The translations under genes were made by a program, and so were the position numbers. A stretch of DNA of 64,000 nucleotides, from NCBI GenBank assembly GCA_002335605.1, contig BEDY01000006.1, positions 1,389,192-1,453,191 of the forward strand, given 5' to 3'. Shown in pieces: positions 21,207 to 31,771 of the stretch. The notes under the pieces are model-generated. The model was given only the letters and a program-made list of their open reading frames with translations. It had not been told where the DNA came from and made no database searches. The stretch's first letter is position 1; every line of letters starts with the position of its first letter. The stretch is from Prillingera fragicola (Eukaryota > Basidiomycota > Tremellomycetes > Trichosporonales > Trichosporonaceae).

Positions 21207-23141
21207 CTAAATACCCCCCTCAACATGCCCTCCAACCGCCGCCGCCACCACACCAGACCCGCCCGCCGCCTCCCGCTCACTCACATACTCCCCGCCCCAA
21301 CTCTCATCATACCTCGGGGGCACAGTATCCGCGCGCCCAGCATCAAGCTCCTGCATCCCCATCTCCAACCCGGCATTCCTCCTCGCAGCGCCCGCAGCCT
21401 TTTCCCTCGCCACAGCCGCCTGCGCAGCGTACGCCCCCACCACATCCCCCCGCCCAGTCCCGAGCCCCGCCAAACCGGCCGTGGTGGCGGAAGCCACGCT
21501 GGGGACGTAGGCCGCCGCGACGCTGCCGTCGGGGTTGACGAGGCTAAAGTTGCGGAGCGCCCTGAGGGCCGGCTCGGGGGTGGGCGCGTGCAGCGAGGTG
21601 GTGGAGTCGGAGCGGAACATGGAGCTAAAGTCTAGGCGCGGGGAGGACGTCGAGGTCTCTGAGGCGGCGCTGTCGGTGCCTTCTGTTAGTTCTGTGCAGG
21701 GTAGGACTCACGGAGGGGTCTGGGGCGGATGAGGGCTGGGGGGAGAGGCTGGGACATGTAGGGCGTTGTGGGGAGGTCGTCGACTACGAACTCGTCGTTG
21801 GGCATCGAGCGGCGCTTTAATGTGTCCTTGCTGCGGGTTAGCTTGGACGTGGGTGGACGTACTCCTTGAGCTTGCGGCCGATGAACCAGGCTCCGAGGGC
21901 TACGAGGACTAGGAGGGCCACGCCGCCAATGACACCGCCTGCGATGGCGCCGACGGGTACTTTGTGGCTGGAGCTGGTACCGGGATTGGACGGGGGCTCG
22001 CTGCTAGGAGAGTCAGGTGATGTGGCTGACTCGGTGGTGTTTTGTGCACTGCTTATCAGTGTCAGACAACGGGTTTGCCACTTACAGCAACGAAGAGTAG
22101 AAGGTTGCGGAGTACACGCCAATGGCATCGGTAAGCACCCCTGCCACCCGGAAGCTGAGATTGTACTGCATGGTTGGATCCAGAGGGGCCATGAAATACA
22201 GTACTGGTGCCGAATAGCCCTGGTTGGCGTCCCACTGCTGCTGCGTGAATGCGTTCGGTGGGCTGGGAGTGAGCACAACCTCGTACACTGACGGGGACGG
22301 CTGGGTCGTGCCGTTGATGGTCATGTATGAGGTGTTCTGTGGAATCTGGGCAGTGAAAGAGGAGCGTTGTGAGAGACCGCTGATGATGGACAGTGATATG
22401 GACGCGGTGTCACCTGGTATAAGCTACGAGAGGAGTTGGACGCACCGTCACCGCCAATCTGCTGGCGCACACCCCACTCGCCGCTGAGATTGAAAAAGGT
22501 ATTCGTAGTGCCGTCGGGGTTGACGAGCAACTCTTCGCGCAGAGGCACTTTGTCAAATGAGGTACTATAGGCAGTCAGCGCCCTGTTCATTATTTGCAGC
22601 CCTTGTTGCGACGTTGACACACGACGTACCCCTCAGTCTCCACCCTGGTGGTCACGTTGACACCCTCGAGCACCATCTGCCCCAAGATCAAGCTCAGCAC
22701 GGCCGTATGCTCCCCATAGTCTCCATTGACCTTCCACGCGAGGGTATCTGTGGTCCCATTCTTTGCCGTGGGCGTAAAATCCGCATTCTCACCGTCCACA
22801 GTCAACCTATACGTGCTGCCCGACACAATGGGGCCAAAGAAATAGACGGCCGAGCCTGTGTAGGAATACGTGACGGTCGCACCACCCAGAAGCGTCCTGT
22901 GCGACGCAGACCCGCGGCCCGCGACGCTCCCCCCTGCTTCTCCTGGGGGGTCAGAGTCGGCGAACACGGAGAGCCAGCCGTTGGCTGGGTCGACTGTTGC
23001 GGACGGCGCGGGCGAGTATTGGAGGGGGGCGTCCATGGAGGACAATGTCCAGTTGACTGTCAGCTGGGCCAAGGCTGAAGTGAGCTGTGCGAGAAGCAGG
23101 ACTGCTAGAGTGCTGAGCGCGGCTAAGTGGGGTGGCCGCAT
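21207..23141 (-). CDS. Single-pass membrane protein with extracellular beta domain and PPxY cytosolic tail (1)
   Basis: Six exons (23141-22630, 22564-22414, 22345-22086, 22048-21863, 21830-21712, 21682-21207) give 567 residues. There is a signal peptide (about 25 residues to SALAQ), then an ectodomain rich in NxT/S sites with a motif set found in basidiomycete surface proteins (GSAVYFFG, YRLTVDGE, HTAVLSL). Next come a Ser/Pro stalk, one transmembrane helix (VPVGAIAGGVIGGVALLVLVAL), basic RKLK, and a cytosolic tail of about 230 residues. The tail carries VPPRYDESWGG (PPRY codons at 21309-21320), a PPxY that could bind WW domains such as those of Rsp5/Nedd4 ubiquitin ligases. Same architecture and tail motif as the gene at 36848. 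A cell-surface sensor or adhesion role is inference. The second intron uses a GTGACA donor. Confidence 0.78.
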
Positions 23142-24276
23142 GTTGGACAAGGAACGACAGTGAGGTTGGCTGCAGGGTGACTGAAGTGACTGATTGAGTG
23201 AGAGGGAGATTGAACAGATGAGGAGCGAGAGAGCGTGAGAATGAAAGAGGAGGGAGATGACTGTGAGAATGAGAAGAGAAGAATAAGAATGCAAAGATTG
23301 CTGCATCGTGTCGCTGCACAGACCAGTTCTGTGCGAAGGTGGTGGGGGCAGTGCACAGATGGACGCGACTGATTTTGGCGCAGATTGAAAACACATGCAG
23401 CCATACACCCCACTCACTGGACACCCCAAGCACTTTGACATTGACAGCATAAAGCTCAGTGCTCCAGAGTCGGGCAGGGTCATACCTCAACTCTGTTGGT
23501 CCCCGTAGCAAGTGCACGTCATGGATAACACAGGTGCTCCATTGTTCAAAGTGGCTACGGCTAAATAAAAAGTGCCCCCTAAACTCGATCAACCGTACAA
23601 CATGAATGTCGACTCGACTAGTCGCCTCTCTTGCCGCATGCATCTTTCCATGCCTTGACAAAAAGGAAATGACACTCCTCTGGAGCCAGAGGGAGTGCAT
23701 AGCTGCTCGCACGCTGATTCGAACAGCGGTCTGATCGGCTTTGTACTATCACAACGACCCGGTTTAACCTCTAACCCTATACAAACAATTGATACCTGTA
23801 GAGCCCGAGAACTTGTGAAAACAGCGCTCCCGCTAGTGCCTGCAAAGCCTGAAGCGCTCTGTACTGGTTATATGCCCTGCATAGTCATGTATTGTTGCCA
23901 CAGCGGACCACGTTTACAAAATGCGCCGAGGGGAATGCCTCGGCCAACACTCTCACTTGCCTGTGCCCAGCGCTCAGGCTTGACTTCTTGGTGGGTTGCC
24001 TGGTAGTGTCCAGCTCGGCAACCCATGTAGATACCAGGCCTGGCAATGTCTTTCATCTGACTGCCATACGTTGCCTGAGCCTGAGGGAGCAACAGCGCAT
24101 CGATCGACATTCAGAGTGGTGCCACACTGCTAAACCACCAGCACGTTTTGCCGAGAGTTTATCCGACCAACAGATGACCCAATCTCCATTGCTCGGCATC
24201 ACCTGTTCTCATCTGTACATTCATCCTATCAACACTGGCCACAGCATATCCGAGACTGCAAGCTCAAGGAGAAACC
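23142..24276. other. Intergenic region upstream of TF2
   Basis: Promoters of the PPxY protein (minus) and TF2 (plus). A tRNA T-arm-like hairpin (23712-23728) was examined and rejected. The TCGGATAA element at 24159 is listed separately. No other gene is supported. Confidence 0.5.
24159..24170 (-). promoter_or_regulatory. TCGGATAA element upstream of TF2
   Basis: TTATCCGACCAA, the reverse complement of TTGGTCGGATAA, lies about 110 bp before the TF2 start codon. The same 12-mer is repeated exactly at 28890-28901, in the sugar transporter/Gfo-Idh-2 promoter. This suggests autoregulation, or regulation by TF1. Confidence 0.5.
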
Positions 24277-26864
24277 ATGGCCGAAGAACCAAAGGCGTGA
24301 GTGCCAGTTGGATCATCAGACCTGGGTCATCAGTGACCCTCGACCGGGAACTGCTCTAACAACGCAGCTGCATACTTTGCCGAGGAGTCAAGGTTTGTTG
24401 CGAGTCTCGAGCCAAAGCACTGAATGTATCAGGTCAAGTGCCTGAACAATGGGGTCTATGACAAGCCATGTCCGCGCTGTAGTCAGTATGCCGGCAAACG
24501 TGCAGCACGCGCCGCCCACTGACCAGCAGCTCGGCTCAACCTGCCATGTGCCTACTCAAAGAAGCGGGCCAGCCGTAAAGCATCCCGGACTGGTGGCCCC
24601 GTCCCCATAGCTCCGGCCCCACCACCAGCGGTGGCCTCCACCTCCAAGAAGCCGTCACCGGTCAATGAGACGTGTCCTACCAGCCTCCCACCTGCAGCTG
24701 ACCCGACCCCTCAACGATCCGGCTCCACCAGCGCCGCCAGAGACGTTCCCTGGCCCTCGCTCTCTACCCCACAAACAGCTCCCACCCCATCTCCCCCCAA
24801 TCCCGCCTGGAGCAGGCCGACACGCAAGCGCCTTAGGACTGCATCTCCCGCAGGACCCTTTCTGCCCTCTGCCACTGCTCCTCGCGTAGCGGCGCGGACA
24901 GACGTTTCTCGTCATTTGGATCCAGGGCATGTTGGCACCGACGACTCGGACTACAGCTGGCATATTTCTCCACACGAGCGCGAGTCTGTCGTGGGAACAC
25001 ATGCCAGGGCCAGTGATGATCCCGTCAGTGCTGGGTATGTGACGCAGGAGGAGGCCGGGCGGTTGGTCCAGCAGTGCGTGTCGTGTGGCAATTGCTTGCA
25101 GCGTACTGACCTCAGGTTCCACGAGTTTCTTAATCCACAGATCGCTCTCCTAGATCCCGAGTGTAAGGGTTGACACCATTACTAGAGACTGACCCGCCAG
25201 TGCATACGTTTGAGTACCTCCGCCGGACCAGTACAGTGCTCTTCTCTGCGGTCCTGGCGGCATCCTGCAAGTTCTTCCGCAAAGAGTCCTATCCTCTCTT
25301 TCTTCGGCATGCGCAGCGTGTAGTCGGCTCTGCCTTGGAGTGCGGCGACTGCCACTTGGGTCTCGTGCAAGCGTCTTTAATCTTGGTCTACTGTAAGTCT
25401 TACCAAGACCACGTTTCGCGCGGTCCGTTGACACTGCGGGCAGGGAAGCAGCCAGCAGATCAGTCGGCGTGGATCAAGATTGGTATAGCGATTCGCCTGG
25501 GGTATCAGCTCGGATTGCATCAGGCACAGCCCGAGTCTCTGTATAAACGCGGCCAAAGCGACCGGGAAGCACTTGTAAGCAGCGTCGTCGCAAGTCTTGT
25601 GTACTGACAAGTAGAACGGGGAGCGTACTTGGTTTTGTATGTGTTGTCGCTGGCGCCCGATATTTGCTAACCGCAATTTCTCCTCGTGCAGGTCTCGTTG
25701 GTACGTGATTCTCTGGTTAACGATGGTCTGATCTTTAGCATTTGACAGAACATATGCTGGGCTCTTTGGTCTCCCAGCCACTATACGGACTCACGAATTG
25801 GGTGACGTAAGGAGCAGTGGTGATGACCGCTGACATTGCAGTGTGAGATGTGGGCCCACTCGCACGAGCACCTTGACATTGTGGACATTGATCTCCGACT
25901 TGCGTGCTCTCTAGAGTGAGTAAAAGGACGTGCAATTCTGACGCGACCAAGACATATCAGCCTCACGCAGGTGATTGATTTCCAGTCTGCATCCAGCTCC
26001 TCAGGGCAGCCGCACGACTTCAACCTGCTGTTCATGGAGCTTGAACGGCGATACTATCGAGCCGTTGCCGTGTCCAAAAAGTGGTGTGGTACCGGCGTCG
26101 AGCGTCCTCCTGGGCTGGGAGATCATCAACAGGCATTCCTCCGAATGGTCACGACTAGCGCAAAGCTTGCTATCCGCGTGCAAATGCTGGGCTGTGCTTT
26201 GCCTCGTGATGTGGATAGTCTGCCGAGCGAATGCTTGGATCTAGCTGTGCTTTTTGTGGACCAGCTCCGCGTGATTGAGGGCACGTTGCAATATCTGCAG
26301 GATGTGCTTTCTGTGCGCCTCGCAGGCCTTGGCACAGCCCTTCAAAGCGTGAGTCTCATTCTGGAATGAAGTAAACGCTGACGTGCCCAGCTCTACTGGA
26401 GGTTATCCAATCCACAACGCCGACTGGCAATATCCCTTTTAGCTACGGTCCACGACATCTGCCGCGCCTCGAGCGGCGACGAGACGGACGTGGCGACTGC
26501 CTTTGTTGCGAGATTTTTGGAACGGCTTCTGAGAACGATGAACACGGCCTCCAAGGCTGTCAGCCGAATGCCCACTCCCAGCCCCACTGCTGAGCATGAG
26601 GGTCTCGAGCCGCCCGCAGATACATTTACTGGCGCCGAGATAATGCTCGACTCTCAGCTTCCATGGCTCAATCCTGTGGATGACAATGTCCTCAATGACT
26701 TGGTGAGTGCCTGTTTCACGTTGATGCTGACGTCCAAGTCGACTTTTCTTGACAACGACCTTCTCACCACTGCACCGGCATTTTCTGCGTTTGATAAGCA
26801 ATATTGGACTTCATTGGCTACGACACTGCCATTCAATTGGGAAGAGTATCTTATCCCACAGTAG
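24277..26864 (+). CDS. Zn2Cys6 transcription factor (TF2), fungal-specific TF domain
   Basis: Thirteen exons totalling 2049 nt (682 residues): 24277-24296, 24368-24392, 24433-24481, 24530-25162, 25201-25392, 25444-25574, 25615-25636, 25692-25700, 25739-25806, 25842-25915, 25961-26348, 26391-26702, 26739-26864. It begins MAEEPKACILCRGVK; the six-cysteine zinc cluster ends RLNLPCAYSKKR and is split over four exons. A Pro/Ser linker, the helical fungal_trans-like region and a C-terminus ending PFNWEEYLIPQ follow. It is the paralogue of TF1. Exons 7 and 8 (22 + 9 nt) together equal a single 31-nt TF1 exon, which supports the 9-nt microexon. The likely targets are the neighbouring sugar transporter and Gfo/Idh-2 genes, whose promoter shares a 12-bp element with this one. 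Confidence 0.9.
25692..25700 (+). other. 9-nt microexon of TF2
   Basis: GTCTCGTTG lies between CAG|G at 25691 and |GTACGT at 25701, flanked by introns of 55 and 38 nt. With the split codons at each side it yields the residues C-L-V-A in WFCLVAFDRTY. TF1 has WFCLTAFDKTY from an uninterrupted exon. Confidence 0.8.
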
Positions 26865-26979
26865 CTCCATACATGTTGCATGTCTTCCCGTACATCCCCA
26901 AGCGTCCCCACCGCCTCCCGTGCATAGACTCTGCTTACAATCCAAGTCTCCATCTGTTCGCTGTGCCCACGAGCATGAT

Positions 26980-28631
26980 CTACTTGGCGAGATGGCTCAC
27001 GTTGTGGGCGTTCTCGACCATGACCGTCGTGTCGTGTTCCTTGACGCTGCCCGACTCGGCATCTTGGTTGATCTGAGTCGAAAGCACGCCCTCGCCGTCA
27101 AAGACCTCGGCGTTCTCCTCGAGAGTGCGGCCGCGAGTCTCAGGGTAGAAGAAGTAGATGACGACAATGAGGTAGACGAGCAACACGACGTAGACGAGGT
27201 AGTACTTCCACTGGATGGCAGCGAGGGCCACGGGGTTGACCCAAGTGTTGATGCAGAGAGTGACGTACGTCGTACCCTGCCACAAGGCAAGGCCCTTGGC
27301 GCGAATGGTAAACGGCAGAATCTCAACAGTGTAGGCAATGTTGAGAGGAGACCATGCAAGGTCGTATCCGGCGTAGAAGAGGAAGAGGAAGGCGATAGTG
27401 GCGCCGCCAATCGCGGCTGTGGGGGTGTGAACAAAGGTTGCGCTGAGGGCAGCAACAATGATGAGGGTGACGAGCATGACACCGGTGGATGCGAGCCAGA
27501 GGCATCGGCGACCGAGACGCTCTACGGCCATGGCGGCGGCAATCGCAAAAAACAGGTTGGATATGGCCATTCCACCCGAGATGAGCGACTGCTGCAGGTA
27601 GGAGGTGATGCCGACGGATTTGAGAACGGGGACGAGGTAGTAGCTGACAATGCCGATGCCGTTGAGCTGAGCACCGGCGGCTGTGTTGACGACGATGAAT
27701 GTGCGCCAGCGGTTGCCCTTGGTTGCCCAGAGCGCGCTCCAGCCAGTCGAGTGTTCGCGCTCAGCGGCAAGAGCGGCACGGACTTCCTCCATCTCAAAGT
27801 TGACGAGAGCGTCGTTTTCATCACCGTTTGCGTGGACCTTGGCAAACACCCGGCGAGCCTCTGCCTCACGACCCTTGGCGAGGTACCAGCGAGGCGACTC
27901 GGGAATGAAGACGAGGAAAGCGAGCATGATCGCAGGGAAGGCGGCCTGGAAGAGAACAGGCGTCCTCCACGACCAGTGAGAGTCGGGCATGTTCTGGAGG
28001 GTGCCGTAGGTAATCCACGACGACAGGATAGAGCCGACATAGTAGACGGTAATCTGCATAGACGTGGCCTTGGCGCGGAAACGAGGGCTGCAGTGTCAGC
28101 AATGATTACCACAAATTGCCACAAGGCATGTACGTACTGGCAGAGTTCGGCACAGAGTGAGATGGCTCCGACACCACCAATAGAGGCCCCGATGCCCATG
28201 ACAACACGACCAGCCATGAGCTGCCCAATGGCTTTGGCAGTAGTTTGGATGACTGCGCCAGCCACAATCACAGCCACACCAATGAGCATGGGAATCTTGC
28301 GACCAATCTTGTCGGTGAGCCAGGCAGCAATGAATGGCACAATAAGGCCGGGCAAGAAGAGAAGAGCGCTGGTCACGCCGAGAATGTTCGAGTCCTTGAG
28401 GGAGGGAAACTGTTCGTAAAGCAGAGGCACGGCTTGGAGCGCGTTCATTAGGGAGCCATCGTAGCCCGAGACCACTTGAGTGAGGGCAGTGACGGACACC
28501 CAGAGGACATTGCGTCGAAGGGAAGGATCCTTCCACCAGCTGATTGATGATTAGCGCGCTGTTTTTCTGAGCGGCGACACAACTCACCAAGGGTCGGTAT
28601 TGTTGGGAATACCGTTGTAGACTGAAGGCAT
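26980..28631 (-). CDS. MFS sugar porter (lactose permease / hexose transporter-like)
   Basis: Three exons (28631-28588, 28539-28138, 28087-26980) give 517 residues with twelve hydrophobic segments. Sugar-porter signatures are in the expected order: GYDGSLMNALQ in helix 1, DKIGRK after helix 2, PESPRWYLAKGR after helix 6, AQLNGIGIVSYY in helix 7, VERLGRR after helix 8, EILPFTIRAKG between helices 10 and 11, and PETRGRTLEE at the end. The order and spacing resemble fungal Lac12-type permeases, though plain hexose or other sugars are equally possible. Plasma membrane, proton symport. It shares a 490-bp divergent promoter with Gfo/Idh-2 and two TCGGATAA sites, and lies next to TF2. Confidence 0.92.
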
Positions 28632-28839
28632 GGCTTGTTGGTTGCTATCGTTGAAGCTAGCCAGAAGAATGTGCTTGTGGAGACCTCTGAGGGCACCATG
28701 GGGTAGCTGTTATATGTTATCGAGCCATCGCTCCCGATAGAGTATTGATGACAGTCGTCAACTGTTGCGGCGTCTGTAGATCGGTGGCCGGCGTCCCGGA
28801 AATCATCAGATCAAGTGGAGTGTAGCTTTCAAGTTGTGT

Positions 28840-28901
28840 TCGGATAAATCTCCAGCATGCTCATTGGACATCAGCACCGACGAGGACAATTATCCGACCA
28901 A
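28840..28901. promoter_or_regulatory. Inverted TCGGATAA pair between sugar transporter and Gfo/Idh-2
   Basis: TCGGATAA (28840-28847) and its reverse complement TTATCCGA (28890-28897) face each other across 42 bp in the 490-bp gap between the two divergent start codons (28631 and 29122). The second copy extends to TTATCCGACCAA, identical to the element before TF2. No other gene or RNA is seen in this gap. Confidence 0.55.
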
Positions 28902-29121
28902 GCAGGAGTATCAACAAACCGCACCGGTGTTGTGGTGGCCGATGGTTGAAAGGTGCACTTCGCAATAATCCTATCCGTAGCCATGGCAGATTCTCCGCTT
29001 CCAGTTAGTGCTCCTGTCGGATCTCTGTGGGGCCAATGGAGAGGTGTGGAGCCGCGATGACTGTTTAAATACACGGGAAGCGTGGACGAGACTTCATGCA
29101 CACTACCCACTCAAGTCCATC

Positions 29122-30418
29122 ATGACCGTCTCAACTGCAACCCTCCCAGCCCAGCCCAGCCATGTTGTCAAGGTGGCAGTGAGTAAACACAAGTGCCAAC
29201 TCTAGGCTTTCTGACACACTGCAGATCATTGGATGTGGCGAAATCGCCATGAACACACACCTCCCGACGCTTGGCCTCTGTTCGCACATCTTCAAGACTG
29301 AGGCCCTCGTCGACATCTCGGAACAGGCGCTCGCCCACTGCAGCGCCAAGTTCAATGTTCCAAAGACATTCACTAGCGTCGACGACATGCTCGCTGCCTG
29401 TCCCGAGATCGAGCTCGTCATGATCATGAACGCCAACGAGTACCACGCCATCCACGCCGTCGCTGCTCTCAACGCCGGCAAGAATGTCTTTATCGAGAAG
29501 CCCATGGCCATCACCTTGGAGAGCGCCGCCGACATTGAGGCCGCACGCGCTGCCAACAACAAGGTCGTGTTCGTAGGCTACATGCGGCGGTACGCCCCGG
29601 CCTTCCTGCGCATGAAGGAGCGTCTCGCAAAAGTCGCCGAGGGGGACATCAGCTTCATTCGCGTCAGGGACATTATCGGACAGGTGAGTGGTCTGCAGAG
29701 GCCGTAGCTGACGACACAGAACGAGTTCTTCGTGGACCAATCTGGCACGTTCCCTATCAAGTTTACCGACTTTCCAGTGGCAGCAGGTGCCGAGCGCGCC
29801 AAGTTGTCTGCTCTCCAGCACGCCCAGGCTCTCGGACCCAAGGCTGAGAACCGCCTGGATCAGCTCACGTGGATGCTGCTGAATGGTCTTGCGTCGCATG
29901 ACCTGAGCGCACTGCGTGAGCTCGTCGGCATGCCGCAGCGGATTCTGAGCGCGACCCGAACCCCAGACGGTCGGTTTGTCACTGTCGTCATGCAGTAGTA
30001 GGTTTACCGAAAACTCTGACGAAAGGTCACTGACGCGTCGCAGCCCTGGATTTGTGGCCTTTTACGAGATGGGCATCGACGGCGTGCGCAAGTTTGACGC
30101 CCATATCGAGGTGCACGCCAAGGACACTCGCTTCAAGGTTTCCTACGACACGTGAGTCTCCGTTGATCCGCAGCAGCTGACAAAATCAGACCATACGTCA
30201 AGGGTCTCCCCATTACCTATTCTGTGCTCCGCTCTGACGAGAACGGCGACCACGTCGAGGAGGTCGTGCGTCCCACGTACGAGGACGCCTTTACCGCCGA
30301 GTACCGCGCGCTCCACGCGGCCATCACCGAGGGCGCCGAGGTCAAGACCAGCGCACTGGACGCGACCGAGGATCTGAAGCTGTTTGGAATGATCATGGAT
30401 GCCATGGTCACTTTGTAG
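29122..30418 (+). CDS. Gfo/Idh/MocA-family dehydrogenase 2 (inositol dehydrogenase-like)
   Basis: Five exons (29122-29178, 29225-29683, 29720-29997, 30044-30151, 30190-30418) give 376 residues. The Rossmann motif is IIGCGEIA, followed by VDISE after strand 2, MNANEYH, and the catalytic IEKPMAIT. FVGYMRRYAP matches the myo-inositol/glucose dehydrogenase side of the family rather than the dihydrodiol side, so it is not simply a copy of Gfo/Idh-1. It probably oxidises a sugar or cyclitol with NAD(P) in the cytosol. It is divergent from the sugar transporter, which may import its substrate. Confidence 0.9.
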
Positions 30419-30451
30419 TGTGTCTAATGTATGTTGTGTCTGTCACGGCGC

Positions 30452-31531
30452 TTATGCCTGCGCATCGAGGCTGGGAGTGGCCTTTTCAGGCGTCTTGACG
30501 GCTGGAAACCCAGCCGTACTCCCCATATGCCCGCCAGCGATGAACGCCCGGCTGATCTCGTCGCTATACTCTAGACTCGCAATAGCGACAGCCACGCCCT
30601 GCCCACGCAGAATGGCCCACCGCTGGGCCGCAATAGCCATGGCGTGTCCCTCACCATTCTCCTCTGGCGCATTGAACAATGCGCACGCCTCGGCGTAGTT
30701 GTGGAACACGGGTATGCCGTCCGGTACAGTGTAGATCTCGCGGGGACGGTTCATTCTGCCGTGGATAAAGTATTCCCAGTCGAGGTCAGCACGCCAGTTG
30801 ATGTGCCCAAACTCGCCATCCCGTGGTGGTCCGCCAGCAACCTCGCACGAGGTGTTGGTCTCTGGGTCGGCAGTGGGATCAACCCCAAATGCTGTCGGCG
30901 CAATGTCGGTCGAAGCGAGGTGGTAGCCAGCGTCGTAGCATCCTTGGCACGTTGCATACAGCTGGCGCACGATGATGTCCCCGCCTTCACCCTCCTGCCG
31001 TTCCCTGGGCGTATACTCGTGCGTGGCATTTACCGCTTCGTCAGGGACAGTGTTCCCACACCCGCGATACTTGATCTGCAACGCATTGTACGGCGGACAG
31101 AGCGCTGCGACGAGCTCGGACTGATCAGGCGCGCGCGTGTTGCATCTTATCCCGTCAATATAGGTCGTAAACGTTGGTCCAAGGTGGCGGGCGAGTTTGT
31201 TGGTTCTTGATGCCCATTCGTCGTTGTCGTGGAAGACTGTCGTGTTGGCTGCCAGGGTGGGTGGAGGGCGGTGACGGCTGCCGGCGTAGATGTGGGCCCA
31301 AGAGGGTATTGTGGGATGTGGTTTGGCGTCGGTTGATGTCATGAGGTGTGAGATTGAGATGTCAGTAGAGACCCGGAGGTTGATGTCGAGCTCCAAAATG
31401 TCAGCGACGTGGAGCCTATCAAGCGTGGATTCCAATGGAGTGGACCGCGAGAGCGAGAGCAAGGAGGAGAGAGAGGTCACAGTCTCGGCGATTGAAGGGG
31501 AAGATGGACCTTTTGGTGCCTGAGTGGTCAT
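30452..31531 (-). CDS. Uncharacterised protein, 359 residues
   Basis: Intronless reading frame starting at the ATG at 31531 (MTTQAPKGPS); an in-frame GTG lies just upstream. I do not recognise the family. It has no signal peptide or transmembrane segment. Visible features are a Ser-rich N-terminus, several cysteines including a TCQGC motif near the middle, and aromatic-rich stretches (DLDWEYFIHGR). Codon use looks like its neighbours, and the frame is open for more than 1 kb with no plausible splice sites needed, which supports it as real. The 3' end lies only 33 bp from the convergent Gfo/Idh-2 gene. Confidence 0.65.
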   Translation of the reverse strand: MTTQAPKGPSSPSIAETVTSLSSLLSLSRSTPLESTLDRLHVADILELDINLRVSTDISISHLMTSTDAKPHPTIPSWAHIYAGSRHRPPPTLAANTTVFHDNDEWASRTNKLARHLGPTFTTYIDGIRCNTRAPDQSELVAALCPPYNALQIKYRGCGNTVPDEAVNATHEYTPRERQEGEGGDIIVRQLYATCQGCYDAGYHLASTDIAPTAFGVDPTADPETNTSCEVAGGPPRDGEFGHINWRADLDWEYFIHGRMNRPREIYTVPDGIPVFHNYAEACALFNAPEENGEGHAMAIAAQRWAILRGQGVAVAIASLEYSDEISRAFIAGGHMGSTAGFPAVKTPEKATPSLDAQA

Positions 31532-31771
31532 TATCAAAGCCACACCGCTCGGTCGGTCAGCAGCGACAGGCCAGGTTTGTGCCTCCGTCGTCGCCTCGGT
31601 CGCAGTGCGTGGTCAGCTCTCGCCACCCACCTCCGCGCACGTTGGCGCACATCGGCGACCTCGGAACCGGGACAGATCAAGACTGCATTTCAGAAACCTA
31701 GAGAACGAGAAGAAAAACTGCCTATCAAACCCTTCCTAACCCTTTACCGAACCCCGGCGGAATCCGCGAGG

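Noticed and set aside
21841..22278. Possible GTGCGT donor at 22445 for intron 2 of the first PPxY protein
   Set aside because: It gives the wrong reading phase for the next exon. The GTGACA donor at 22413 keeps the frame and yields a protein of exactly 567 residues.
23712..23728. CGCTG-ATTCGAA-CAGCG hairpin that reads on the minus strand as a perfect tRNA T-arm (TTCGAAT loop)
   Set aside because: No matching acceptor stem, D-arm or A-box at the right distance upstream on that strand.
26749..28419. 556-residue plus-strand frame
   Set aside because: It overlaps the end of TF2 and runs antisense to the sugar transporter. Composition is that of a codon-bias shadow with no recognisable motif.
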